NCBI GenBank assembly: GCA_030528885.1
Contig: JAUMXY010000001.1
Location: 38,198-102,197, forward strand
Source of the DNA: Bacteroidales bacterium
Lineage (GTDB): Bacteria > Bacteroidota > Bacteroidia > Bacteroidales > Bacteroidaceae
DNA length: 64,000 bases
Direction of reading: 5' to 3'
Under the pieces are notes generated by a model. It saw nothing but the letters and a program-made list of their open reading frames with translations. It ran no database searches and was not told the origin of the DNA. This document shows, in pieces, positions 55,549 to 64,000 of the stretch (positions are counted from its first letter, which is position 1; each line of letters begins with the position of its first letter). Made by a program: the position numbers and the translations under genes.

Positions 55549-57069
55549 ATGAATCCATCCAAGAGAATATTTGTTAATACGATATTGCAATACGCGAGGT
55601 CGATCATCAACACTTTGTTGTCGCTCTATACTGTGCCTATAGTACTGAATGCTCTTGGAGAAGATGATTATGGGGTATACACTCTGGTGGCTGGTGTTGT
55701 CGCCATGTTGGGGTTTGTTACAAATGCAATGGTGATAACAACCCAACGGCATTTGTCGTTTTACTATGGAAAGAAAGATGTGCAGAAAGTTAGAATTTAT
55801 TTTTCTAATAGTTTTTTGTTGCATCTATGTATGGCTTTTTTTCTTGTGGTAGTATTTGTTTCTCTCCGTGGCGTTTTGTTCTCTGGTTATCTGGAAATTG
55901 CGGAAGAGCGAAGAGAAATAGCTTCTTGGGTGTACATGATGGCTATCGCAATGTTGGTGCTAACGTTTATTTCTGCCCCATTTAAAGCATTGTTTATTGC
56001 AAAGGAGAATATATGGTACATAACCGCCGTCGATGTTTTTGATGGTATACTGAAGTTTGTATTAGCCATAACTCTTTTACAATTGAATGTGGATAAGTTG
56101 TTGATGTATGGAGTAATGATGTTGATTATTATGCTTGTTCAGTTTTTAGCGTATTCTGTTTATTCCGTCATACGCTTTTCAGAATGTCAGCCTACACGTA
56201 TATTCAAAGATGTGGGGAAAACATATATGCTACAATTGGTGAACTTCGCAGGATGGACAACTTATGGTATGGGAGCAGTTATGGTACGTACGCAAGGTTT
56301 ATCAGTTCTCTTTAATAAAATGCTATGTGAGACAGCCGTCAATGCTGCTTACGGAATAGGTCTGCAATTGTATTCTGCCGTATCTTTCATATCTTCTTCT
56401 GTACAGAATGCCATTAATCCTCGAATCATGCAATCGGAAGGTCAAGGTGATAGGAAACGAATGTTTAATTTGGCTGCCCAAGAAAGTAAGTTCGTTTCAT
56501 GCATGATGGCCATTCTTTTTATCCCTTTATGTTTCGAGATGGATAGAGTGCTTGATGCTTGGCTGCAGGATGTTCCGTCTTATGCTCCTGTTTTTTGCCG
56601 ATGTTTTTTACTGACTTTTTTAGCAGATCAACTCACATATGGACTTAATGCGGCAAACCAGGCTATCGGAAAAATTCGATGTTATACATTGATGATGTAT
56701 ACTCCCAAACTTTTGGTAATACCTGTTGCTTGGTATATGTTAAAGCAAGGTTCTTCGGTTTTTGAAGTGATGACGGTTTATGTTGTGGTAGAATTGCTTG
56801 TGGCGATAATGAGGCTTCCTTATATGCATTATGCCGGTGGATTATGTGTCGTTGATTTTTGTAAAAAGGTTTTCTTTAGACTTCTTCCTTTATTTATTTG
56901 TTTAACAGCAGTTTCTTGTGCACTAAGTTATACGAGTAGTCATTGGTGGAGATTCTTTTTTACCATTCCGGTTTCTGTTTTAGTAGGAATTGTCGTGGCA
57001 TGGAAAATTGTGTTGTCTGATTCTGAAAGGCAGAAAATCACTAATATCATTAAAAAGAAGGTTAAATGA
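55549..57069 (+). CDS. Lipid-linked oligosaccharide flippase (Wzx-like)
   Basis: The 506-residue protein has about twelve to fourteen membrane segments and the general pattern of MATE/Wzx-type flippases. The N-terminal part includes LLSLYTVPIVLNALGEDDYG and TLVAGVVAMLGFVTNAMV, typical of the PST family start. It would flip the lipid-linked repeat unit across the inner membrane. It overlaps the following gene by four bases. Confidence 0.85.
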   Translation: MNPSKRIFVNTILQYARSIINTLLSLYTVPIVLNALGEDDYGVYTLVAGVVAMLGFVTNAMVITTQRHLSFYYGKKDVQKVRIYFSNSFLLHLCMAFFLVVVFVSLRGVLFSGYLEIAEERREIASWVYMMAIAMLVLTFISAPFKALFIAKENIWYITAVDVFDGILKFVLAITLLQLNVDKLLMYGVMMLIIMLVQFLAYSVYSVIRFSECQPTRIFKDVGKTYMLQLVNFAGWTTYGMGAVMVRTQGLSVLFNKMLCETAVNAAYGIGLQLYSAVSFISSSVQNAINPRIMQSEGQGDRKRMFNLAAQESKFVSCMMAILFIPLCFEMDRVLDAWLQDVPSYAPVFCRCFLLTFLADQLTYGLNAANQAIGKIRCYTLMMYTPKLLVIPVAWYMLKQGSSVFEVMTVYVVVELLVAIMRLPYMHYAGGLCVVDFCKKVFFRLLPLFICLTAVSCALSYTSSHWWRFFFTIPVSVLVGIVVAWKIVLSDSERQKITNIIKKKVK

Positions 57070-58400
57070 TGAAGAGGGATTTTTTTACCATAAAAAAAAT
57101 AGATGTTACAAAGTGGATGATTATTCCCCGAGAAAGGCTTGAACGATTGTTTATTATAAGAAAAAGAACAATCGTAAAAGTTTTTTTATACATCACAGTT
57201 CTTATAGTGGTCTATGGCTCGCTCAATCCATGGTTCATGTGGCCGATAAGCAGATATTATTATTTTTTAGCAGCATTGCCTATATCTGCTTGCTTATTGT
57301 TGGATAGGAATATTCAAGATCGCTTGTTTGTTGGCACGAAATGGCAATGGCCTTATTTGACATGTTTGATTATTTCATTGGTCATTGTTTTAGTTAATGC
57401 AGGTAACATACTGGGACTTTTGAGGGCCGTAATCTCAACATTGCCATTTTATGCTGTGTTTCGCCTTCGCAGGAACGAGTTAATGAATTTGTCGGATTTC
57501 ATGGCTAAAACTTTAGCCGTTTTAATGTGCATATCAATACCCTTTTATGTGATGTTTTTGTTGGGATATCCGTTGCCGCATTATCATATAGCCAATAAGG
57601 AATTGATGTATTCATACGAAAATTACACATTTTTTCTTCTAGACGACCGTGCGGCGTTATCTTTGATACCTCGCTTTCATTCTGTTTTCTTGGAGCCTGG
57701 TCATTTAGGCACATTTAGTGCTTTTATGCTGATGGCTCAGATTGGAAGATGGGGAAAATGGTATAATGTCATTTTGTTTGTGACAACGTTTATGACATTC
57801 TCTTTGGCAGCCTATGTTTTGCTTGCGATGATTTTGTTTATCTCGGCATGGGTTCGTCGTAAAGCTATTTTAGGGAAGATAATATTTCTTATATCCTTAT
57901 TGGCCGCAGTCGTGGTGGTTTCTCTCTTTTATAATAAAGGTGAGAATATGGTCAATGGTCTTATTGTTCAGCGTCTAACTATTGACGATGAGGGTCGCTT
58001 AACTGGTGACAATAGAGTCACAGAAACATTTGAGAAAGAATTTAATAAATTTATTGTGTCAGATGATCTTCTTTTGGGAAAAGAGTACAAGGCTCTAAAG
58101 TATGGATGGGGAAATTCAGGATTCAGGGTTTTTATGTATGACTTTGGTCTCATTTCTTTGTTATTTGTCTTGGCATTTTATACCGCAGTTTCGTTGAATT
58201 GCCATGACCGGCGTGTCGCTATTTCTATGTGGATTATATTCTTGTCTTCGTTTTTGGTGAGGGCTACGCCCTTGTATTTTTATTATTTCTTGCCTTTGTT
58301 TTTATTTACTCGTTTAGATCTTGGTCTATTGGTTGAGAATAAAGAGAAATGTGCAGAGGAAGATAATCTTATAAAATTGGGAGAAAATTATAATGCTTGA
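57066..58400 (+). CDS. Polytopic membrane protein, likely Wzy polymerase
   Basis: The 444-residue protein has ten or more membrane segments and a larger loop in the middle. The motif FLEPGHLGTFSAFM is of the kind seen in Wzy/O-antigen polymerases (EPGxxG). Sequence conservation is low in this family, so the call rests on topology, on this motif and on location between the flippase and glycosyltransferases. It overlaps the next gene by eight bases. Confidence 0.7.
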   Translation: MMKRDFFTIKKIDVTKWMIIPRERLERLFIIRKRTIVKVFLYITVLIVVYGSLNPWFMWPISRYYYFLAALPISACLLLDRNIQDRLFVGTKWQWPYLTCLIISLVIVLVNAGNILGLLRAVISTLPFYAVFRLRRNELMNLSDFMAKTLAVLMCISIPFYVMFLLGYPLPHYHIANKELMYSYENYTFFLLDDRAALSLIPRFHSVFLEPGHLGTFSAFMLMAQIGRWGKWYNVILFVTTFMTFSLAAYVLLAMILFISAWVRRKAILGKIIFLISLLAAVVVVSLFYNKGENMVNGLIVQRLTIDDEGRLTGDNRVTETFEKEFNKFIVSDDLLLGKEYKALKYGWGNSGFRVFMYDFGLISLLFVLAFYTAVSLNCHDRRVAISMWIIFLSSFLVRATPLYFYYFLPLFLFTRLDLGLLVENKEKCAEEDNLIKLGENYNA

Positions 58401-59436
58401 AACAAAAATGACTCTTTCTATAGTTATGCCCGTATTTAACCATCCAGAATGGGTGGAGATTATGGTGGATTCAATTCTTGCTAATAGTTTTGTTGATTGG
58501 GAATTGTGGGCTGTCGATGATGGGTCTTCGGAGGAAAATGTCAAAGCTTTTGTGGAGTATTTCGCAAAGGATGAGCGTATGCACTATCTACATAGAAATC
58601 GTGAGCCCAAAGGACCGCAGACCTGTAGGAATATAGGTTTGGAGAATGCAAGAGGTGAATTTATAATATTCTTTGATTCCGATGATCAGGTGTTTCCTTT
58701 TACATTAAAGAAAAGAGTGGAAGCATTACGAAGTCGGGAAGATTTAGATTTTATGGTGTTCCCTTCAGGAGTATTGTTTAATGGGAATTTTTCGGTACTT
58801 GGGCAACGTCAGGCTTATGGATTTCCTGTTTTTCGGGATGACCTCCAATCATTTGCGCGTCGTGTTCTTCCTTTTGTTGTGTGCAATAATATATACAGAA
58901 CGAAATCACTCCGTGAATCAGAAATATTATGGGATGTTAATCTTAAATCGTTGCAAGATTCCGATTTTAACGTCCAGGCTTTGTTGAAAGGGTTGAAATA
59001 TGAGTATTGTAATACATCTGCAGACTTTGCTTATCGTATCAATGCCAATAGCGATTCTGTATCAAAAAAGATGAAGAGTGATGAGCACAAACAGTCCATA
59101 CTTTATGCGTCAGAAAAGTTTTTCCAGTGTTATCAAGCTCATTATGGCCATCGATATGACTTTTCTCTCTATTGTGGTGTGCTTTATTTATACAATAGTT
59201 TGATGTCTGATGGAATCACATCAGATTTGGCTTATGGCATGGTAGATGTTGTGAAGAGATATTCTTCCTTTTGGGGAATGTTGTTAAGTTGGCAAGTACG
59301 TTGTACCCAAATGTTGGCTCGTTTTATGGCAGCTAAGAAAGCACGTCAAATTCCAATGGTTCTTTTTCTTGTAAACTATATTTTCTGTATGCGTAGAAAA
59401 CAGCAGAGGATAACGCGGTTATATCAAAAAAACTAA
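58393..59436 (+). CDS. Family 2 glycosyltransferase
   Basis: The 347-residue protein has the GT-A family 2 N-terminus ([20 protein letters not shown]), the acceptor region [20 protein letters not shown] with the metal-binding DSD, and a helical C-terminal domain of about 120 residues. No membrane segment is evident. It adds one sugar to the repeat unit; donor and acceptor are unknown. It overlaps the polymerase gene. A second ATG follows six codons downstream (MTLSIVMP). Confidence 0.88.
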   Translation: MLETKMTLSIVMPVFNHPEWVEIMVDSILANSFVDWELWAVDDGSSEENVKAFVEYFAKDERMHYLHRNREPKGPQTCRNIGLENARGEFIIFFDSDDQVFPFTLKKRVEALRSREDLDFMVFPSGVLFNGNFSVLGQRQAYGFPVFRDDLQSFARRVLPFVVCNNIYRTKSLRESEILWDVNLKSLQDSDFNVQALLKGLKYEYCNTSADFAYRINANSDSVSKKMKSDEHKQSILYASEKFFQCYQAHYGHRYDFSLYCGVLYLYNSLMSDGITSDLAYGMVDVVKRYSSFWGMLLSWQVRCTQMLARFMAAKKARQIPMVLFLVNYIFCMRRKQQRITRLYQKN

Positions 59437-59444
59437 ATTTTAGT

Positions 59445-59999
59445 ATGATTCCCTTTCTCTATTATATTAATCGTATTGGACTCCATCTGTATAGCTGTAT
59501 GATTCGTTCTTGTCTAGGACATACAGGTAATGGCGTTCTTTTCCATCGTATTCGCAGTTTAGATGGTGCTCAACGTATCTCTGTTGACAATTATACATCT
59601 TTTGGACTGCAAGTTCGTTTGTCTACATGGAAAGAAGGCACTATCAAAATTGGAAAACATTGTCATTTCGGAGATTATAATAATATAACAGCAGTTGAAG
59701 GTATCGTAATCGGGGATAATCTGTTGACTGGTTCGAATGTTTTAATTTCAGATAATTCACATGGGGAATTAACTGAAGAGGACTGCTTGATACCGCCGAT
59801 AGAGAGGGATTTGATAAGTAAGGGAGAAGTTGTTATAGGTAATAATGTGTGGTTAGGTAATAATGTTTGTATATTATCGGGTGTTCATATTGGCGATGGA
59901 GCAATCATTGGAGCCAACAGTGTTGTGACGCATGATGTGCCAGCAATGTCTGTTGCATGTGGAGTGCCCGCAAAAGTAATTAAGGAGGTAAGAAGTTGA
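59445..59999 (+). CDS. Left-handed beta-helix acyltransferase (acetyltransferase)
   Basis: The 184-residue protein has hexapeptide repeats ([20 protein letters not shown], then [15 protein letters not shown]) and the closing CGVPAKVI of NodL/LacA-type O-acetyltransferases. It probably decorates a sugar of the exopolysaccharide with an acetyl group. The stop overlaps the next gene by four bases. Confidence 0.88.
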   Translation: MIPFLYYINRIGLHLYSCMIRSCLGHTGNGVLFHRIRSLDGAQRISVDNYTSFGLQVRLSTWKEGTIKIGKHCHFGDYNNITAVEGIVIGDNLLTGSNVLISDNSHGELTEEDCLIPPIERDLISKGEVVIGNNVWLGNNVCILSGVHIGDGAIIGANSVVTHDVPAMSVACGVPAKVIKEVRS

Positions 60000-61144
60000 A
60001 AGCACGAGTTATAGCATTATATTTGCCCCAATTCCATCCTATTCCGGAAAATGACAAATGGTGGGGGCCTGGGTTTACCGAATGGACAAATGTGGTGAAA
60101 GCCAAGCCTTTGTTCAAAGGGCATGTGCAGCCGAAGGTTCCGGCTGATTTGGGGTTTTATGACTTGCGTTTGCCTGAAACGCGAGAAAAGCAAGCTGAGT
60201 TGGCTCGTCAAGCTGGAATAGAAGGTTTCTGTTATTACCATTATTGGTTCGGTGGCAAGCAGGTATTGGAACGTCCTTTCAATGAAGTCGTAGAATCAGG
60301 CAAGCCTGATTTCCCGTTTTGTCTTTGTTGGGCAAATCATACTTGGAGTAATAAGACGTGGAATAGAAAATCTGCCATTCAGCAGAACTCTGTCTTGATT
60401 GAACAGACTTATCCTGGATATGAAGATGATGTTCAACATTTCTTGTCGCTTCTTCCCGCATTCAAGGATGAGAGATATATTCGTGTAGATGGGAAACCTG
60501 TATTTTTCTTGTATAGTCCGTGGAACCATTCTCATGTTAAGGAATGGATAAAGACATGGCGGGAGTTAGCTGTCCTGCATGGTCTTCCTGGACTTTATAT
60601 GGTTGGAATATCAGATTCCACTCTCACGTTTAAGCAACAAAAAGACGGGAGCAGACAAAGAGTAATGCCTAATTTAGCTAGTAGCGCTGACATCTTCAAC
60701 TCTGTGTTGGAATTGGGTTTTGATGCTGTTAATTCTTTGGGGAAGAGAAGAGGAGAAATGCTTGCTGAGGGGCGTTGGAATAACTTGCTGAAAGTGGCGT
60801 TGAGGCGTATAGGGATTCCTGTTGGACAGAAGTATGATTTTTCAAAGACGACAAGAGGCTTCTTTGCACCTGAAGATAAATGGGAAAATGTTTTTCCGAC
60901 AGTTCTTCCCCAATGGGATCGTACTCCTCGCGTGGCATCTTATGACGGTGTGTATACCAATGCGAGTCCTGATGCTTTTGAAAAGCATTTGCAGCATGCT
61001 GTCGACATTGTAAAAGACAAATCAGCGGAACACAAAATCATCGTCCTTAAGTCTTGGAATGAATGGGGTGAAGGGAATTATGTGGAACCGGATGAGGAGT
61101 TCGGTCATGGCTGGCTGGAGGCAATCCGTAAAGTCTTGTATTAA
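59996..61144 (+). CDS. WbsX-like (GH99-like) polysaccharide biosynthesis protein
   Basis: The 382-residue protein has [19 protein letters not shown] and [17 protein letters not shown], then [19 protein letters not shown] and the C-terminal [20 protein letters not shown]. These mark the WbsX/GH99-like family found in surface polysaccharide clusters. Members are thought to act on glycans and often sit next to glycosyltransferases; the reaction is not settled. It overlaps the acyltransferase gene. Confidence 0.88.
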   Translation: MKARVIALYLPQFHPIPENDKWWGPGFTEWTNVVKAKPLFKGHVQPKVPADLGFYDLRLPETREKQAELARQAGIEGFCYYHYWFGGKQVLERPFNEVVESGKPDFPFCLCWANHTWSNKTWNRKSAIQQNSVLIEQTYPGYEDDVQHFLSLLPAFKDERYIRVDGKPVFFLYSPWNHSHVKEWIKTWRELAVLHGLPGLYMVGISDSTLTFKQQKDGSRQRVMPNLASSADIFNSVLELGFDAVNSLGKRRGEMLAEGRWNNLLKVALRRIGIPVGQKYDFSKTTRGFFAPEDKWENVFPTVLPQWDRTPRVASYDGVYTNASPDAFEKHLQHAVDIVKDKSAEHKIIVLKSWNEWGEGNYVEPDEEFGHGWLEAIRKVLY

Positions 61145-61184
61145 AAGTTTCTGATTGATTAGAAAACATAAAGGTATAGAATTC

Positions 61185-61988
61185 ATGCAGCTGTCGGTTA
61201 TCATTCCTACATATTGTCCTCAGCCTTATCTTTGGGAGTGTGTTGATTCTTTATCTAAGCAGACGCTTTCTCGCGATTTGTATGAGGTGGTGATTGTGTT
61301 GAATGGCTGTTTTGAGCCATATTATTCATCCATTCAGCAAAAAATCAAAGAGTATGAGGGATTGAGCATCCGCTTGCTTCACACAAACGAAGCTGGTGTG
61401 TCTAATGCGCGTAATATAGGATTAGATTCAACGGATTCTGATTATGTTTGTTTTATTGATGATGATGATTGGGTGTCTGAAAAATATTTGGGAAGTCTGA
61501 TAGAGAAAGCTGAAGATAATGTCATTGTGGCTTCTAATGTGTTGGCTTATAATGAGCAGACACGGGAGATGACCCTCGATTACATTTCCAATGCATATAA
61601 TAAGTATTGTGGAAGAAAACGATTGCCTCTTTTTGAGGGAAGAAGTTTTATGTCTTCAAGCTGCGCTAAGATAATTCCACGCCAGCTCATTGGAAAGAAC
61701 CGCTTCAACAGTCGTTATGCCAATGGTGAAGATGCGTTGTTTATGGCATCGCTCTCTTCTGCTGTTGATTGTGTGGTTTTGGCTGAAGAACAATGTATTT
61801 ATTATCGTCGTTTGCGAACAGCTTCTGTTTCAAGGAAACGGTTGCCAATAACAGAGAATGTTGTCAATTCGTTCCGGCTGTGTTGTTCGTATATAGGTCT
61901 TTATACATCGAACTTTCCTAAGAGTAATTTTTTGTTTTATGTCAGCCGAATTGTGGCAACTCTTATTAGGATGGTTAAGCGATTATAA
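61185..61988 (+). CDS. Family 2 glycosyltransferase
   Basis: The 267-residue protein begins MQLSVIIPTYCPQPYLWECV and has VSNARNIGLDSTDSDYVCFI followed by DDDDW, the metal-binding region of GT family 2. The C-terminal 60 residues are helical and basic. I chose the ATG at 61185 over a TTG ten codons upstream. It is the last plus-strand gene of the locus. Confidence 0.86.
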   Translation: MQLSVIIPTYCPQPYLWECVDSLSKQTLSRDLYEVVIVLNGCFEPYYSSIQQKIKEYEGLSIRLLHTNEAGVSNARNIGLDSTDSDYVCFIDDDDWVSEKYLGSLIEKAEDNVIVASNVLAYNEQTREMTLDYISNAYNKYCGRKRLPLFEGRSFMSSSCAKIIPRQLIGKNRFNSRYANGEDALFMASLSSAVDCVVLAEEQCIYYRRLRTASVSRKRLPITENVVNSFRLCCSYIGLYTSNFPKSNFLFYVSRIVATLIRMVKRL

Positions 61989-61999
61989 GTGTTTTTATG

Positions 62000-62023
62000 T
62001 CTCTCTTTGTCTGTAAAGAGAGA
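62000..62023. terminator. Hairpin between convergent genes at the end of the exopolysaccharide row
   Basis: A nine-base stem (TCTCTCTTT and AAAGAGAGA) with a six-base loop lies 11 bp beyond the glycosyltransferase stop. T-richness nearby is modest. Confidence 0.5.
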
Positions 62024-62039
62024 TTGGATGAAGGATTTG

Positions 62040-62969
62040 TTATTTTTGTTCTTTCAGTTTGTTGATGTATTGCTTGGCTTTTGAAATTTTGGATAGAATG
62101 TTGTTCTCGATGTTTGATGTACCGTATTTTTGTAGAAAATACTCGATGTGCTCAATGTTGTAAATGGAGTATGATAATGCTTTTGTCCGTCTCAATTCTT
62201 CTGGCTGTTTCCCGTCCTCTTGTATCTGCTCGCTGATGTGCTTGATGCAAGTACGTGCATGGCGTTGGGCTTTTTTCTCTTTCCCTATGAATGTGTAGAT
62301 GTTGTATAATGTGGTTTCGTATGCTATAGCCTGATTGTTCTTGTATTGGGATGCGGTTATTCCATTTGGGCTGGTTTCCATCCATTTTGCAAACTTCTTC
62401 ATCCATTTTTTTAATGCAGCAAGACGTTTTTCACCAATAGGAGAATGTTCGTCTACATTAGCGATTACGTCGATAATAGTGTTGAAGTTGTATGCATCAA
62501 TCAGTCCTTGCGGATTGCCTTTCCCATTGTTTCTGCCAGGGATGAACTGGCAATATTCAAAATTGGGTAGCATCAGTGTGTTCTTGTTGATGAACCATGT
62601 GTCAATTTGCTTGCATAGGTAGTTGTAGTATTTTGTCTCTTTGGTGTATAAGTAGGCATTGCCTACAGTGCTGATGTTTTTCACTAATGCCAGGAGACGT
62701 GGATAATCGTATTTTCTATATTCTGGATTGTAGTGTCCATCTCTTGCTATGTAAGGACCAGATGGATTCAACGAGTCTGGCCACCAGTAAATGGAAAGGC
62801 TCTCGTAGTTGTGCGGATTGCCAGAAATGCTGGTCGTTTTGTCTGTAACGGCAACGGGAACGGTTGTGATAATTCTGTTGGCTGCAGCAACGATTTCATG
62901 CTCGTCTGCTATACAAACTGTGGAGATAAGAAGCAACAATGCGGAGGATAGAATTTTGGAGATTGTCAT
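62040..62969 (-). CDS. Secreted alginate lyase-like protein (short)
   Basis: The 309-residue protein has a signal peptide (ILSSALLLLISTVCIADE). It then has an all-helical toroid pattern of the alginate lyase family (PF05426), with YESLSIYWWPDSLNPSGPYI, DGHYNPEYRKYDYPRL and NNGKGNPQGLIDAYNF. Many members exceed 350 residues, so this one is short. It would cut an acidic polysaccharide in the periplasm or outside. Being next to the exopolysaccharide genes but on the opposite strand, it may trim or degrade the product (inference). Confidence 0.78.
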   Translation of the reverse strand: MTISKILSSALLLLISTVCIADEHEIVAAANRIITTVPVAVTDKTTSISGNPHNYESLSIYWWPDSLNPSGPYIARDGHYNPEYRKYDYPRLLALVKNISTVGNAYLYTKETKYYNYLCKQIDTWFINKNTLMLPNFEYCQFIPGRNNGKGNPQGLIDAYNFNTIIDVIANVDEHSPIGEKRLAALKKWMKKFAKWMETSPNGITASQYKNNQAIAYETTLYNIYTFIGKEKKAQRHARTCIKHISEQIQEDGKQPEELRRTKALSYSIYNIEHIEYFLQKYGTSNIENNILSKISKAKQYINKLKEQK

Positions 62970-63035
62970 TGGAAAGAAGAAGTGAATGGGTATGAGAATT
63001 GCTTTGAGTAGAGGTACAAAAGAGGAATTCGTAAA

Positions 63036-63100
63036 CCGTACCCCTCGACTACGGTGAGGCGTACCCCTCGGGTACGGTATGTCGGACCCGAGGGGTACGC
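63036..63100 (+). repeat. Dispersed triple-palindrome repeat, copy 3
   Basis: This 65-bp copy keeps the module order of copies 1 and 2. Its left module is degraded (CCCCTCGACTACGG), while the middle and right are intact. It lies between the alginate lyase-like gene and a glycosyltransferase. Confidence 0.85.
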
Positions 63101-63155
63101 CTTATTTTGTTGATAGGAAGTGCTGCTTGGGGAGTAGGCTGAGGAGAGACTGTTT

Positions 63156-63965
63156 TTACGTTGTTATGGTATTTAGATATTTGTTTTTATTCTGGTTGGT
63201 AACCCAAACGCAGATTTTTTTCCAGCAATATGCGGGAAGAAAAAAGAAAATGAAGAATAGAAAAGCATGCATCTTGCTGTCTCCAAAAACGGTTCGCCAA
63301 GTGAGCATCTCGTATTTGATGAGGGACCATTTGTTGGCGGAGATGCTTTCGGAGTGTAGACGATAATATGCTAAGGGTTCTTGGATGCCGTAAGCGTATT
63401 GGCATTTCTTGAGAATTTGCAATACGTAGGCATAATCTTGTCTTTTGCGTTGTACTGGCATGTACATTTTTCCGCCAGTTTTGTATGTGTCATAGATACA
63501 TGTGAGGAATCCTATTTTGTCATCACATTTGGTCTGAAAGAGGTTTTGACGTTTTGGCGCAATGATGACACCAGTGTTTTCTCCGTGCTCATTGCAGGTG
63601 ATGTAGGAAGCATACGCCATGCAGCAGTCTTTTTCCTGCATGAATGCAAGTTGCTTTTCTAATTTTTGGGGCATCCATCGGTCATCGCTATCACAAAAGG
63701 CGATGTATCTCCCCTGAGCATGCTCGATGCATTTGTTTCTGGTATGTCCTGCGCCTAAATTTGTCTCTGCATAGATAATCTTGATGCGCTGGTCTTTCTG
63801 TTCGTATGTTTTGAGTATGTCTCGAGTGTTGTCAGTAGAACAGTCGTCAGTGATGATGAGTTCCCAATTGCTGTATGTTTGGCTTAGAATGCTATCGATG
63901 CTTTCGGCAACCCAATGGGCTGCATTATATGTTGGCATGATGACGGAGACAAGTGTATTTTCCAT
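63156..63965 (-). CDS. Family 2 glycosyltransferase
   Basis: The 269-residue protein begins LVSVIMPTYNAAHWVAESID, has ELIITDDCSTDNTRDIL and AGHTRNKCIEHAQGRYIAF followed by CDSDDRW, all GT family 2. The C-terminal part has a hydrophobic stretch (AFLFFIFFFLPAYCWKKI) that may attach it to the membrane. It is on the minus strand, facing away from the main locus, and its upstream region leaves the window. Confidence 0.87.
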   Translation of the reverse strand: MENTLVSVIMPTYNAAHWVAESIDSILSQTYSNWELIITDDCSTDNTRDILKTYEQKDQRIKIIYAETNLGAGHTRNKCIEHAQGRYIAFCDSDDRWMPQKLEKQLAFMQEKDCCMAYASYITCNEHGENTGVIIAPKRQNLFQTKCDDKIGFLTCIYDTYKTGGKMYMPVQRKRQDYAYVLQILKKCQYAYGIQEPLAYYRLHSESISANKWSLIKYEMLTWRTVFGDSKMHAFLFFIFFFLPAYCWKKICVWVTNQNKNKYLNTITT

Positions 63966-64000
63966 TTTTCGTAGGGGTGAAGAAATGAGTATTTATAATC

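Overview
The window looks like a chromosome segment of a Bacteroidota bacterium, most likely Prevotella or a close relative. The grounds are a fused LpxC-FabZ, a PUR-alpha-like DUF3276 protein, a long NusB, promoters of the type TTTG-N19-TAnnTTTG, and lipoproteins and secreted glycosidases typical of that group. No rRNA, tRNA, CRISPR array, phage or classical insertion sequence was recognised.

Layout. 1-3200: a secreted glycoside hydrolase (cut by the window edge) behind a secreted M64 metallopeptidase. 3291-12010, minus strand: uvrA, then prfA - DNA methyltransferase - pyrF - HD phosphohydrolase spaced like one operon, then purM. 12139-16958, plus strand: lpxD, lpxC-fabZ, lpxA, a pRiA4b-type protein and miaA, the early lipid A pathway. 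16955-22889, minus strand: phoH, purC, ubiE, a REP-associated tyrosine transposase (RAYT) with an extra C-terminal domain, an S41 peptidase and aroE. 23595-24843, minus strand: the queuosine genes queF and a YhhQ transporter, whose leader holds repeats that I read as tandem preQ1-I aptamers. 25250-31522, plus strand: a glycosyltransferase/nucleotidyltransferase-like fusion, a SpoIID-like lytic transglycosylase without a signal peptide and two AmpG-like permeases, probably a peptidoglycan salvage operon. 31714-42001: a helical lipoprotein, a PiT phosphate transporter, an S41-fold lipoprotein that seems to lack its catalytic pair, a ClpB without its N-domain, a GH3 glycosidase and a META-domain lipoprotein. 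42295-49842: conserved housekeeping genes (nusB, yajC, ybbR, coaE, DUF5606, DUF3276, rplY, pth, hslR, pepT). 50127-63965: an exopolysaccharide locus of Wzx/Wzy type.

The most unusual content is in and between genes: three roughly 65-bp copies of a triple-palindrome repeat built on one core, other unrelated intergenic palindromes, a RAYT gene that could be connected with such repeats, the tandem riboswitch-like leader, a G9 tract at the end of a gene, and two proteins (ClpB and S41) with missing parts or residues. All functional calls rest on reading motifs by eye; no database search was run.
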